A DNA stretch of 8,520 nt from Betaproteobacteria bacterium (GCA_947467405.1 CANIIN010000087.1:1-8520), one strand, 5' to 3'; counted from the stretch's first letter, positions 1-7,404 are shown. The notes: a model not told the origin generated them from the letters alone. Numbers and translations are program-made.

Positions 1-2771
1 CATTCTGGGAAAAGAAATTTCTTGATGCACAAGAGCAGGGATTCATTCCTGCCGGCCGCATCAACTCCGCAGCAGGCACCACGCTTGCCGCAACACTGAT
101 CAACTGTTTCGTACAACCCGTCGGTGATTCGATCACCGAGATGGTGGATGGTCGCCCCGGCATTTACACCGCGCTGGCCGAAGCTGCCGAGACCATGCGA
201 CGCGGTGGCGGAGTCGGTTACGACTTCTCCTCCATTCGTCCCAAGAACGCCTTCGTGAAGGGCACGCACTCGCATGCCAGCGGTCCCGTTTCGTACATGC
301 GCGTGTTCGATCGCTCGTGCGAAACGGTCGAATCCGCAGGCAGCCGCCGCGGCGCTCAGATGGGCGTGCTGCGTTGCGACCACCCGGACATCGAAGACTT
401 CATCCACGCCAAGGACAAAGGCGACCTGGCCAACTTCAACGTGTCGGTGGGCGTCACGGACGCCTTCATGCAGGCCGTTGAAGGAGATGGCGGCGTCGAA
501 CTGCTGCACAAGGCCGAGCCTTCCATCGAAACCAAGGAAGCCGGCGCCTATCAGCGCGATGACGGCTCGTGGGTCTATCGCAAGGTGCGTGCGCGCGACC
601 TGTGGGATCAGATCATGCGCTCGACTTACGATCACGCCGAGCCGGGCATCCTGTTCCTGGATCGCATCAACCGCGACAACAATCTGTACTACTGCGAAAC
701 CATCGAGAGCACCAACCCTTGCGCGGAGCAGCCCCTGCCGCCTTACGGTTGCTGCTGCCTGGGCTCGATCAACCTGACCAAGTTCGTCCGCGAACCGTAT
801 TCCGAAAAGGCTTCGTTTGATTTCGAAGCCTTCGGCAACGTGGTGGACGTGTCGACCCGCATGCTGGACAACGTGCTCGAAGCCACGCGCTGGCCGCTGG
901 AACAGCAGCACGCCGAAGCGCAATCCAAGCGCCGCGTCGGCCTCGGTTTCACGGGGCTCGGCGATGCCTTGATCATGCTGCGGATCAAGTACGACACCCC
1001 CGAAGCCTGCACCATGGCGGCGAAGATTTCCGAAGCCATGCGCGACCGCGCCTATCTGTATTCGGTGGAACTGGCGCAGGAACGCGGCGCGTTCCCGCTG
1101 TTCAATGCCGATCTCTATCTGTCGGGCGGCAACTTCGCCTCGCGTCTGCCGAATGACATCAAGCAGAAGATCCGCCAGCACGGCACCCGCAACTCGCACC
1201 TGCTGTCGATCGCACCGACCGGCACCATCAGCCTGGCCTTTGCCGACAACGCCTCGAACGGCATCGAGCCGCCGTTCTCGTGGACCTACACGCGCAAGAA
1301 GCGCATGGCCGATGGCACCTGGAAGGAATATGAAGTCGAGGATTACGCCTGGCGCATGTACCGCCACATCGGCGGCGACGTGCGCAAGCTGCCCGAGTAC
1401 TTCGTGACCGCGCTGGAGATTTCCGCCAACGCGCACAAGAACGTCGTGGCGGCCGTCGCGCCCTATATCGACACCGCCATCTCCAAGACGGTGAACGTGC
1501 CGGAAGACTATCCCTATACGGAATTCGAAAATCTCTACATGTCGGCCTGGAAGTCGGGTCTGAAGGGACTGGCCACCTATCGTCCCAATGCGGTGTTGGG
1601 ATCGGTGCTGTCGGTGGAGCCGTCCAAGAAGACCGAAGAGAATCGCCAGCAGGCGCAGGACGTGGAACTGCTGTGGGGTGACGAAAAGGCGGCCAATCGT
1701 CGCCTGACCATCAAGTCCCTGCCGGCGCCGGTGCTGGCTTCGCTGGTGTGGCCCGGCCGCCCCAGCCTGCACGGCGGCAACCCGTCCTGGACCTACATGA
1801 TTCCGCATCCGGGCGGCGACTTTGCGCTGTTCGTGGGCCACATCGAGGAAGACGCCGAAGGCACGCCCAACGCAACTTATGGCAAGGGTCGCAAGTTCCC
1901 GTTCGAAGTCTGGGTCAACGGCAACGAGCAGCCGCGTGCGCTCGGCGCGGTAGCCAAGACACTGTCCATGGACATGCGCGCCAATGACCGTGCATGGCTG
2001 GCGCTGAAGCTCGATGTGCTGTCCAAGACGCCAGGCGATGAAGCATTCGAATTGCCCTTCCCGCCCAACGGCGAACGGCGTCTGGTGCCGAGCGTGGTGG
2101 CCGGCCTCGCACAGGTGGTGCGCTGGCGCTGCGACCAGTTGGGCGCGCTGGACGAGAAGACCCCCGACCTGCTGTCGCCGGACGGCCGCCCGCACCCGGT
2201 GCTGGACGCGATGTTCGCCGTGCAGGAACCGAAAACCGGCACCGGCGGTACGCTGTCCTGGACGGTCGACATCCAGAACCCGGCGACCTCGGAAGAGTTC
2301 GTCATGGGCGTCAAGGAAATCACGCTGCCCGACGGCATCACACGCCCTTACAGCCTGTTCTTCGCCGGTCATTATCCGCGTGCGCTGGACGGCCTGGCGC
2401 GCTTGCTGTCGCTGGACATGCGCGTGCTTGACCCAGCCTGGATCGGCATGAAGCTGCGCAAACTGCTCAATTACTCCGAGCCGCTCGGCGACTTCATGGC
2501 CTTCGTGCCGGGACAACGCCGCCAGGAAACCTGGCCGTCGACGGTCGCCTACGTGGCGCGTCTGCTGATCCATCGTTACGCCATGCTCGGCGTGCTCGAC
2601 GAGAACGGTTACCCGACGCGTGAAATGGGATTGCTCGAGACGCCCCGCGAGAAGGCCGAGTCGCAGGTCATGCAGGGAGCGCTGTGCACTGAATGCGGAA
2701 ACATGACGGTCATCCGCAAGGACGGCTGCGACTTCTGCACCGCCTGCGGCGCGGTTGGTTCCTGCGGCTGA
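1..2771 (+). CDS. nrdJ: Vitamin B12-dependent (class II) ribonucleotide reductase, 5' end missing
   Basis: This enzyme reduces ribonucleotides to deoxyribonucleotides in the cytoplasm, using adenosylcobalamin to form the active-site thiyl radical, so it needs no oxygen or separate radical subunit. The frame is open from base 3 with no start codon, so the N-terminus lies outside the window; about 922 residues are visible. Numbering from the internal Met at 141, key features are: the first redox Cys at bases 105-107 (LINCFVQP); the GGGVGYDFSSIRP loop; the radical-site motif N192-P193-C194-x-E196; Cys204-206 in GCCCLGSINL, one of which should be the second redox Cys; and the PTGTISL phosphate-binding loop followed by GIEPPFSW. 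From about residue 538 to 840 there are two similar TSCPD-like segments. The tail has CTEC, CDFC and TACG cysteines, a zinc-ribbon-like or thiol-relay end. No frameshift is visible. Class II follows from overall motif similarity and the single-chain layout; diphosphate rather than triphosphate substrate is family knowledge. The gene appears to end its transcript at the terminator about 100 bp downstream. Confidence 0.95.
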   Translation, partial: FWEKKFLDAQEQGFIPAGRINSAAGTTLAATLINCFVQPVGDSITEMVDGRPGIYTALAEAAETMRRGGGVGYDFSSIRPKNAFVKGTHSHASGPVSYMRVFDRSCETVESAGSRRGAQMGVLRCDHPDIEDFIHAKDKGDLANFNVSVGVTDAFMQAVEGDGGVELLHKAEPSIETKEAGAYQRDDGSWVYRKVRARDLWDQIMRSTYDHAEPGILFLDRINRDNNLYYCETIESTNPCAEQPLPPYGCCCLGSINLTKFVREPYSEKASFDFEAFGNVVDVSTRMLDNVLEATRWPLEQQHAEAQSKRRVGLGFTGLGDALIMLRIKYDTPEACTMAAKISEAMRDRAYLYSVELAQERGAFPLFNADLYLSGGNFASRLPNDIKQKIRQHGTRNSHLLSIAPTGTISLAFADNASNGIEPPFSWTYTRKKRMADGTWKEYEVEDYAWRMYRHIGGDVRKLPEYFVTALEISANAHKNVVAAVAPYIDTAISKTVNVPEDYPYTEFENLYMSAWKSGLKGLATYRPNAVLGSVLSVEPSKKTEENRQQAQDVELLWGDEKAANRRLTIKSLPAPVLASLVWPGRPSLHGGNPSWTYMIPHPGGDFALFVGHIEEDAEGTPNATYGKGRKFPFEVWVNGNEQPRALGAVAKTLSMDMRANDRAWLALKLDVLSKTPGDEAFELPFPPNGERRLVPSVVAGLAQVVRWRCDQLGALDEKTPDLLSPDGRPHPVLDAMFAVQEPKTGTGGTLSWTVDIQNPATSEEFVMGVKEITLPDGITRPYSLFFAGHYPRALDGLARLLSLDMRVLDPAWIGMKLRKLLNYSEPLGDFMAFVPGQRRQETWPSTVAYVARLLIHRYAMLGVLDENGYPTREMGLLETPREKAESQVMQGALCTECGNMTVIRKDGCDFCTACGAVGSCG

Positions 2772-2867
2772 TTGACGACTAGGCAAGCCATTCAAGAGGA
2801 CGCTACAAAAAGTACAAACAGCAAAGATCAAGCGGGCAGTGGACAGCAGTGGCTGACCCACATTCGG

Positions 2868-2903
2868 CGCACGATTCCAGAAATGGGATCGTGCGTTTTT
2901 TTT
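2868..2903 (+). terminator. Intrinsic (rho-independent) terminator after nrdJ
   Basis: An 11-bp stem (2868-2878 with 2885-2895, one T-G wobble at 2876/2887) closes a 6-base loop AGAAAT and is followed directly by eight T residues at 2896-2903. This is a textbook intrinsic terminator for the + strand, 96 bp after the nrdJ stop. It separates nrdJ transcription from the Nudix gene that starts at 3034. The rest of the 262-bp gap (2772-3033) shows no gene. A TATAGT at 2999-3004 resembles a -10 box but has no convincing -35 partner, so I do not list it as a promoter. Confidence 0.92.
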
Positions 2904-3033
2904 GGCGCACCATCATTTTGTCGCAGCCTTCAGTCGGCAACGAAGCACACCGAGCCGGATGTCGCGCTTCAGTGTCAGCGCGTGAAACTGAAGTCCTTTA
3001 TAGTCGAACATCATCTCTGGAGCGCAGAACAAC

Positions 3034-4719
3034 ATGAATCAGCCCGTTCCCATTCGCCCCGCCGCCACTGTCGTTCTCGTGCGCGATTCCGCTCGAGGCA
3101 TCGAAGTCTTCATGATGCGACGTTCACAGAACGCCGCTTTCATGGGAGGCGCCCATGTCTTTCCCGGCGGCGCCGTGGACACGTCGGATTCCGCAGAACA
3201 ATGGGCAGGTCTCTGCGCGGGCATCGACATGGCCGCCGCCAACCGGATACTCGGCGTGGAACAGGACGGCCTGGCCTACTGGATCGCGGCCATTCGCGAA
3301 TGCTTCGAGGAGGCGGGCATACTGCTGGCGAACGACAAGGGCGGCGACCTGATCGCGATCGACGATGCGAAGAGCGTCGCCGATTTCAGCGACCTGCGCC
3401 AGCAGATGGCCGATGGAAAACTCTCCCTGCACGACCTTTGCGAATCGCGCCACCTGACCATCGCCGCGGATCGCATGGCCTATTTCAGCCACTGGATCAC
3501 GCCGCCCCACAATGTGCGGCGCTTCGATACGCGTTTCTTCGTGGCGGTGGCGCCTGCCCTGCAGACGCCGTCGCATGACGACACGGAAACGATTGCACAC
3601 GTGTGGGTCGGGGTGAACGAGGCGCTGGACAAGTACCACCGCAAGGAACTGGAGATGGTCTTGCCCACCGTGCGCACGCTGGAGACACTGGCGAGTTTCC
3701 CCGACACCGCAGCGCTCATGGCGCACGCGCGCGCGGAACGCATCGTGCCGCGCATCCTGCCGCGCGCTTCATCGGGCCGTGACGGGCGACGCATGCTGGT
3801 GCCCACCGACTATGCCTATGCGGAAATCGCCAAGCTGGATCCGGACGGGAAGGGTTTCGCTTCATACGAAATCATCCCCGGCGTCCTCACCAGGCTGTCG
3901 GCGCGGGTGCACCGTCTGACGGCGCCCAATCCCGGCTTCATGACCGGTCCCGGAACCAATGCCTATCTGGTCGGTGAAGGCGAGGACTTTGCGGTCATTG
4001 ATCCCGGCCCGCCGGATGAACCCCATGTGCAGGCCATCATCGATGCCGTGAATGCGCTGGGTCCGAATGGCCAGGGCGGAAAAATCCGCAAGGTGCTGGT
4101 CACGCACACCCACAAGGATCACTCCCCGGCCGCCCGGCTGCTGAAAGCGCACACCGGCGCCGACGTGATCGGCATGCCGCCTCCGCCCGGCGACAGTCAG
4201 GACCAGACCTTCCAGCCCGACCATGTGGCACGTGATGGCGACCGCATCGCCATTGCCGGCGCCATTCTGCGTGTGGTGCATACACCCGGACACGCCTCCA
4301 ACCAGGTCTGCTACCTGCTGGAGGAAGAGAAGCTTCTGTTCACCGGCGACCACATCATGCAGGGCTCGACAGTGGTGATCAATCCGCCGGATGGCGACAT
4401 GGCCGTCTACCTTGCCGCGCTGAAGAAGTTGCTCAAGGAACAGATCGACTGGCTGGCGCCCGGACACGGCTTCATCATCGACCGGCCGCATGAAGCCGTG
4501 GAACGGCTGGTCGCCCACAGGCTGGGTCGCGAGAACAAGGTGCTGGAAAAACTGCAAGGGCTGGGCGCCGCCACGCTGGATGAACTGGTGCCCCATGCCT
4601 ACGACGAAGTGCCCAAGCAGCTGCATCGCGTCGCCACGCGCTCACTGCTCGCCCACCTGCTCAAGCTGCAGGGCGACGGCCGTGCCGGCGAAACCGAAGG
4701 GCGCTGGCGCGCGCTTTGA
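3034..4719 (+). CDS. Nudix hydrolase-metallo-beta-lactamase (LACTB2-like) fusion protein
   Basis: A 561-residue cytoplasmic protein with no signal peptide, combining two hydrolase domains. The N-terminal Nudix domain spans about residues 8-215. It has FPGG at 43-46 and RECFEEAG at 88-95 (the RExxEExG metal site), but the two halves of the Nudix box are about 28 residues further apart than in the standard motif. This layout resembles the NUDT19 (RP2) family, whose mammalian member is a CoA diphosphatase. After a linker, a metallo-beta-lactamase domain starts near residue 290 with NPG and GTNAYLVG motifs. Its metal ligands look complete: HTHKDH at 358-363, H420 in TPGHA, D439 in TGDH and H478 in PGHG. 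The C-terminal part (about 485-550) resembles the winged-helix region of LACTB2-type proteins, which are linked to RNA cleavage. The ATG at 3034 is preceded by GGAG at 3019-3022, 11 bases away. The true substrates of either domain cannot be read from the sequence. The gene stands alone, after the nrdJ terminator and convergent with the Bug gene. Confidence 0.9.
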   Translation: MNQPVPIRPAATVVLVRDSARGIEVFMMRRSQNAAFMGGAHVFPGGAVDTSDSAEQWAGLCAGIDMAAANRILGVEQDGLAYWIAAIRECFEEAGILLANDKGGDLIAIDDAKSVADFSDLRQQMADGKLSLHDLCESRHLTIAADRMAYFSHWITPPHNVRRFDTRFFVAVAPALQTPSHDDTETIAHVWVGVNEALDKYHRKELEMVLPTVRTLETLASFPDTAALMAHARAERIVPRILPRASSGRDGRRMLVPTDYAYAEIAKLDPDGKGFASYEIIPGVLTRLSARVHRLTAPNPGFMTGPGTNAYLVGEGEDFAVIDPGPPDEPHVQAIIDAVNALGPNGQGGKIRKVLVTHTHKDHSPAARLLKAHTGADVIGMPPPPGDSQDQTFQPDHVARDGDRIAIAGAILRVVHTPGHASNQVCYLLEEEKLLFTGDHIMQGSTVVINPPDGDMAVYLAALKKLLKEQIDWLAPGHGFIIDRPHEAVERLVAHRLGRENKVLEKLQGLGAATLDELVPHAYDEVPKQLHRVATRSLLAHLLKLQGDGRAGETEGRWRAL

Positions 4720-4733
4720 ACCACGTCACTGGA

Positions 4734-4758
4734 GCGATGCGGATCGGATCCGCATCGC
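4734..4758. terminator. Hairpin between convergent genes, possible bidirectional terminator
   Basis: A perfect 10-bp inverted repeat (GCGATGCGGA at 4734-4743 and its complement at 4749-4758) surrounds a 5-base loop. It lies in the 50-bp gap between the stop codons of the Nudix fusion gene (+) and the Bug receptor gene (-), where a shared terminator is expected. Neither strand has a T-run after the stem, so it is not a classic intrinsic terminator. It may act as a 3' stabilising hairpin or help rho-dependent ending. The structure is certain, the function inferred. Confidence 0.55.
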
Positions 4759-4769
4759 CCGAGTGAGGG

Positions 4770-5795
4770 TTATTGTTCGAGCTTGATGCCCTGACGTTTT
4801 ACCAGGTCCTGCATCTTCGCCAATTCCGTCGTGATCTGGGCACGATATTCGGCAGGCGTATTGCCGACCGGCTCCGCACCCTGTTCCTTCAGCTTGCTGC
4901 GCACACCAGGATCGGCGAGAACCTTCAACGCCGCCTCATAAACCTTGCGCACCGCCTCATCCGGCGTCCTGGCAGGGGCAATCAGGCCATACCAGGCCTG
5001 GTCGTTCACCGGAACCATCTTCAGCTCCGCGAAGGTCGGCACGTTCGGCAGCACGTCCAGACGCTTGGGCGCCGCCACCGCAATCGGACGAAGCCGTCCC
5101 GCCTGGATGAAGGGCAGCGACGACGGCAGATTGTCGAAAATCATCTCGACCTGTCCGCCGACCACGTCATTCAGTGCCGGGCCGGCACCGCGATAGGGAA
5201 TATGCAGAATATATGTATTGGTCGTGGCCTTGAACAACTCGCCCATCATGTGCCCGATGCCGCACGCGCCAGACGTGGCATAAGACAGCTTGCCGGGACG
5301 CTCGCGCACCGCCTTGAGAAATTCCGGCATGTCCTTCACCGGCAGGCGTTGCGGATTGACCGCCAGCACATTCGGCACGGCGGCCAGATTGGTGATCATC
5401 TGGAAATCCTTCATGGCATCGTAGGGCAGCTGCGGATTGCAGGCCGGATTCACCGCATGCGTGCTCACCGTTGCCATGCCGATGGTGTAGCCGTCTGGCG
5501 CCGCCTTGGCGATGGCTTCCGCACCGATGGCACCGCCGCCACCGCCACGATTCTCGACAACCAGTGGTTGACCGATGACGCGGCTCATCTGATCGGCAAC
5601 CAGCCGCCCCACGATATCTGTCGTGCCACCCGGCGGAAAAGGAATGATGTAGCGAATCGGTTTGTTCGGGTAACTTTGCGCCAGTGCCACCGAACCAGCC
5701 GTCAACATCAGCACGGCCGCGAGCACTCGCAATCCAGCGGCACGCCGCTCAGCCGGTTTTGCAGACATCTGTCCATCCATTGAAATCGCCTTCAT
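4770..5795 (-). CDS. Bug-family (TctC) tripartite tricarboxylate transporter substrate-binding protein
   Basis: A periplasmic receptor that would bind a small carboxylate or similar solute. Recognised by the family's typical opening after the signal peptide, YPNKPIRYIIPFPPGG, then TTD at 58-60, VVENRGGGGGAIG, and APDGYT at 99-104. The N-terminus has a basic stretch (K13, R17, R18), a hydrophobic core (about 24-38) and a likely cleavage at A39-Q40 (VALA-Q). Length 341 is slightly above the usual 320-330. Three in-frame ATGs are possible: 5795, 5780 (M6) and 5768 (M10). The first has a GAGAG upstream; M6 has AAGG eight bases upstream, so the start is uncertain by 5-9 residues and all choices keep the signal peptide. 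The mature protein has only two cysteines, C119 and C178, close to segments that usually line the ligand pocket. There are no tctA or tctB membrane genes nearby, so this looks like an orphan receptor, as is common for this family in Burkholderiales. The ligand cannot be predicted. Confidence 0.93.
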   Translation of the reverse strand: MKAISMDGQMSAKPAERRAAGLRVLAAVLMLTAGSVALAQSYPNKPIRYIIPFPPGGTTDIVGRLVADQMSRVIGQPLVVENRGGGGGAIGAEAIAKAAPDGYTIGMATVSTHAVNPACNPQLPYDAMKDFQMITNLAAVPNVLAVNPQRLPVKDMPEFLKAVRERPGKLSYATSGACGIGHMMGELFKATTNTYILHIPYRGAGPALNDVVGGQVEMIFDNLPSSLPFIQAGRLRPIAVAAPKRLDVLPNVPTFAELKMVPVNDQAWYGLIAPARTPDEAVRKVYEAALKVLADPGVRSKLKEQGAEPVGNTPAEYRAQITTELAKMQDLVKRQGIKLEQ

Positions 5796-5897
5796 GAGCT
5801 ACTCTCTTTCAAGAATTCATTCATCTGTTACCCCATTCACGTCAATGCAGCACCGAACCGGAATCCCGACACGGCTGCCATCTGGCGAGAACAACCC

Positions 5898-5930
5898 CTT
5901 GAAGATCCTTTTCTGGAGCGGATCTTCAAG
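5898..5930. repeat. 11-bp perfect inverted repeat between tal and the Bug gene
   Basis: CTTGAAGATCC at 5898-5908 pairs exactly with GGATCTTCAAG at 5920-5930 around an 11-base spacer. It lies 75 bp after the tal stop codon and about 100 bp before the Bug start, both on the - strand. Possible roles are a tal terminator (on the - strand it is followed by GGGGTTGTTCT, a poor T-tract), an operator for a dimeric regulator of the receptor gene, or a leader stem-loop. A second, shorter palindrome, GCCCATATGGGC, lies at 5973-5984. A TTGACG (- strand, at 5845-5840) could be a -35 box for the Bug gene, but I see no good -10. Confidence 0.5.
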
Positions 5931-6004
5931 CACCTACCCCTGGAGCGTCATGAGCGTTGCCGGCGCGCTGGTGCCCATATGGGCCCGCGCAACCGGGCGA
6001 CTTG

Positions 6005-7108
6005 CTACGCCCCCCGAAACGCCTGCGCCTGCTTGTCGATGGCGGCCAGCAGCGTGCTGAAGGAATCGGCGAACTGACGGACGCCCTCTTCCAGCAATTT
6101 ATCCGTCACGGCATCAAGCGAAATGCCATGCAATGCCAGCGCTGCAAGGCTGCGCTGTGCTTGGTCGACGCCGCCCTCCAGCGTCTGACTCGCCACGCCA
6201 TGATCGACAAAGGCATCCAACGTTGCAGGCGGGAGCGTATTGACCGTATCCGGTCCGATCAGCTCTTCGACGTAGATCACGTCGCGATAGGCCGGATTCT
6301 TCGAACTGGTGCTCGCCCACAGCAGGCGCTGCGGATGCGCGCCCCTGGCCGCCAGGACTTTCCAGCGATCTCCGGCCATTCGCGACTGGTATGACTGGTA
6401 GGCCAGTTTGGCATTGGCAATGGCGGCCTTGCCCAGCAGCTCATCAGCTGCGCCGCCGCCCACCTTTTGAATCAAGGCGTCTACCGCCGAATCAATGCGA
6501 CTGACGAAAAAACTCGCCACACTGGCCACACGACTCACGTCGCCGCCGTTCGCAGCCAGCACCTCCATGCCCTGCAGCCAGGCGTCGGCAACCGCGTCGT
6601 AGGCCGAGCGCGCGAAAAGCAGGGTGACATTGACGTTGATGCCGTCGGCAATCAACTGGCGAATGGCTGGCACGCCCGCGCTGGTGCCCGGCACCTTGAT
6701 CATGAGATTGGGACGCGCCACTTCACGCCACAGGCGGCGCGCTTCGTGCAGCGTACCGTCGCTGTCGTTAGCCAACTGCGGCGAAACCTCGAGGCTGACA
6801 TAGCCGTCGGCACCTTGCGACGACGCATACACCGGCATCAGGATGTCTGCTGTATCGCGGATGTCGGCCATCGCCAGTTGCTCGAAAATGGATTTGGCGT
6901 CGAGGTTCTGGCGAGCGCAACGCGCGATGGCATCGGCATAGTCGCCAGTCTGCGCAATGGCCTTCTCGAATATGGCGGGATTGGATGTGAGCCCGCGCAA
7001 GCCGCCTTCGACACGTTTCGCGAGTTCGCCCGTTGCGATCAATTGCCTGCTGATGGAATCCAGCCAGACTGCCTGGCCCAATGCGTGCAACTCGTTCAGC
7101 TTTGACAT
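6005..7108 (-). CDS. tal: Transaldolase
   Basis: A cytoplasmic enzyme of the non-oxidative pentose phosphate pathway that moves a dihydroxyacetone unit from sedoheptulose 7-phosphate to glyceraldehyde 3-phosphate, giving erythrose 4-phosphate and fructose 6-phosphate. The 367-residue length fits the long transaldolase subfamily found in many actinobacteria, cyanobacteria and some proteobacteria, rather than the roughly 317-residue E. coli TalB type. Visible motifs are WLDSISR with catalytic D17, TSNPAIF at 41-47, SLEVSP with E107, LMIKVPGT with the Schiff-base lysine K138, the GINVNVTLLF strand, and SFFVSRID. All key residues are present and the frame is intact. The ATG at 7108 is not preceded by a clear Shine-Dalgarno; its leader is A-rich, with seven A residues about 10 bases upstream, so translation may rely on an unstructured leader. 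It is flanked by non-coding gaps on both sides and is probably a single-gene transcript. It ends with TAG. Confidence 0.95.
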   Translation of the reverse strand: MSKLNELHALGQAVWLDSISRQLIATGELAKRVEGGLRGLTSNPAIFEKAIAQTGDYADAIARCARQNLDAKSIFEQLAMADIRDTADILMPVYASSQGADGYVSLEVSPQLANDSDGTLHEARRLWREVARPNLMIKVPGTSAGVPAIRQLIADGINVNVTLLFARSAYDAVADAWLQGMEVLAANGGDVSRVASVASFFVSRIDSAVDALIQKVGGGAADELLGKAAIANAKLAYQSYQSRMAGDRWKVLAARGAHPQRLLWASTSSKNPAYRDVIYVEELIGPDTVNTLPPATLDAFVDHGVASQTLEGGVDQAQRSLAALALHGISLDAVTDKLLEEGVRQFADSFSTLLAAIDKQAQAFRGA

Positions 7109-7390
7109 AGGTGTTTGCTTTTTTTACTCGATTCATGGGGAAGGACGACGGGGCATCTAGGCGCTCAAACCTGGGCCCACCTGCATTGCCACGTCGAATA
7201 CTAGTGGATTTACCCTTGCAAGGTTGAGTCGGTCAGCGGACACTCCGCGCAGTGCAAGTGCCGAAAGACGTTCCCGGCATATTTTCATCATTCATGTCAG
7301 GAAACAGAAAGCCGCTTCTCGGTGATGCGCAAGGTTTGATCGCTGGAATATCGAGAACAAACTTCCCTCCGAAATGGTCGGATATACAAA
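7109..7390. other. Non-coding gap upstream of tal
   Basis: This is most of the 337-bp gap between the tal start and the cytochrome stop. It is more AT-rich than the flanking genes, especially 7260-7390. It probably contains the tal promoter on the - strand, but I could not find a convincing pair of -35 and -10 boxes. Small features are a GCGGA/TCCGC hairpin at 7236-7248 and a CTTGCAAG palindrome near 7215-7222. An open frame from a GTG at 7252 runs into the cytochrome gene antisense and resembles no known protein. Confidence 0.5.
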
Positions 7391-7404
7391 GGGGGCTTGC
7401 CCCC
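7391..7404 (-). terminator. Probable terminator of the cytochrome gene
   Basis: GGGGG at 7391-7395 pairs with CCCCC at 7400-7404 around a four-base loop. Read on the - strand the hairpin is followed by TTTGTATAT, a short T-rich tract. It lies about 40 bp after the cytochrome stop codon, in the right orientation. The stem is short but all G-C, so an intrinsic terminator is plausible. Confidence 0.55.

Noticed and set aside
1877..2341. Open frame of 154 codons on the - strand
   Set aside because: It is antisense to nrdJ and low in recognisable features; the nrdJ frame is continuous here.
2999..3004. TATAGT as a -10 box for the Nudix gene
   Set aside because: One mismatch to consensus, but the bases 16-18 bp upstream do not resemble a -35 box, so the call would rest on six bases.
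2772..3578. Open frame of 268 codons on the + strand starting at a TTG after nrdJ
   Set aside because: It runs through the strong terminator and then overlaps the Nudix domain in another frame; its Arg/His-rich sequence is a typical GC-rich shadow.
3862..4626. Open frame of 254 codons on the - strand
   Set aside because: It lies antisense to the metallo-beta-lactamase domain with all metal ligands present on the + strand; no motif of its own.
4773..5783. Open frame of 336 codons on the + strand opposite the Bug gene
   Set aside because: It is antisense to a clear Bug receptor, is rich in Arg and His, and has no recognisable domain.
5973..5984. Palindrome GCCCATATGGGC just after the tal stop
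   Set aside because: A short 6-bp arm with no loop and no T-tract; too weak alone for a terminator or operator.
5794..6060. Open frame of 88 codons on the + strand covering the tal-Bug gap
   Set aside because: It contains the inverted repeat and ends antisense inside tal; no ribosome site and no similarity to known proteins.
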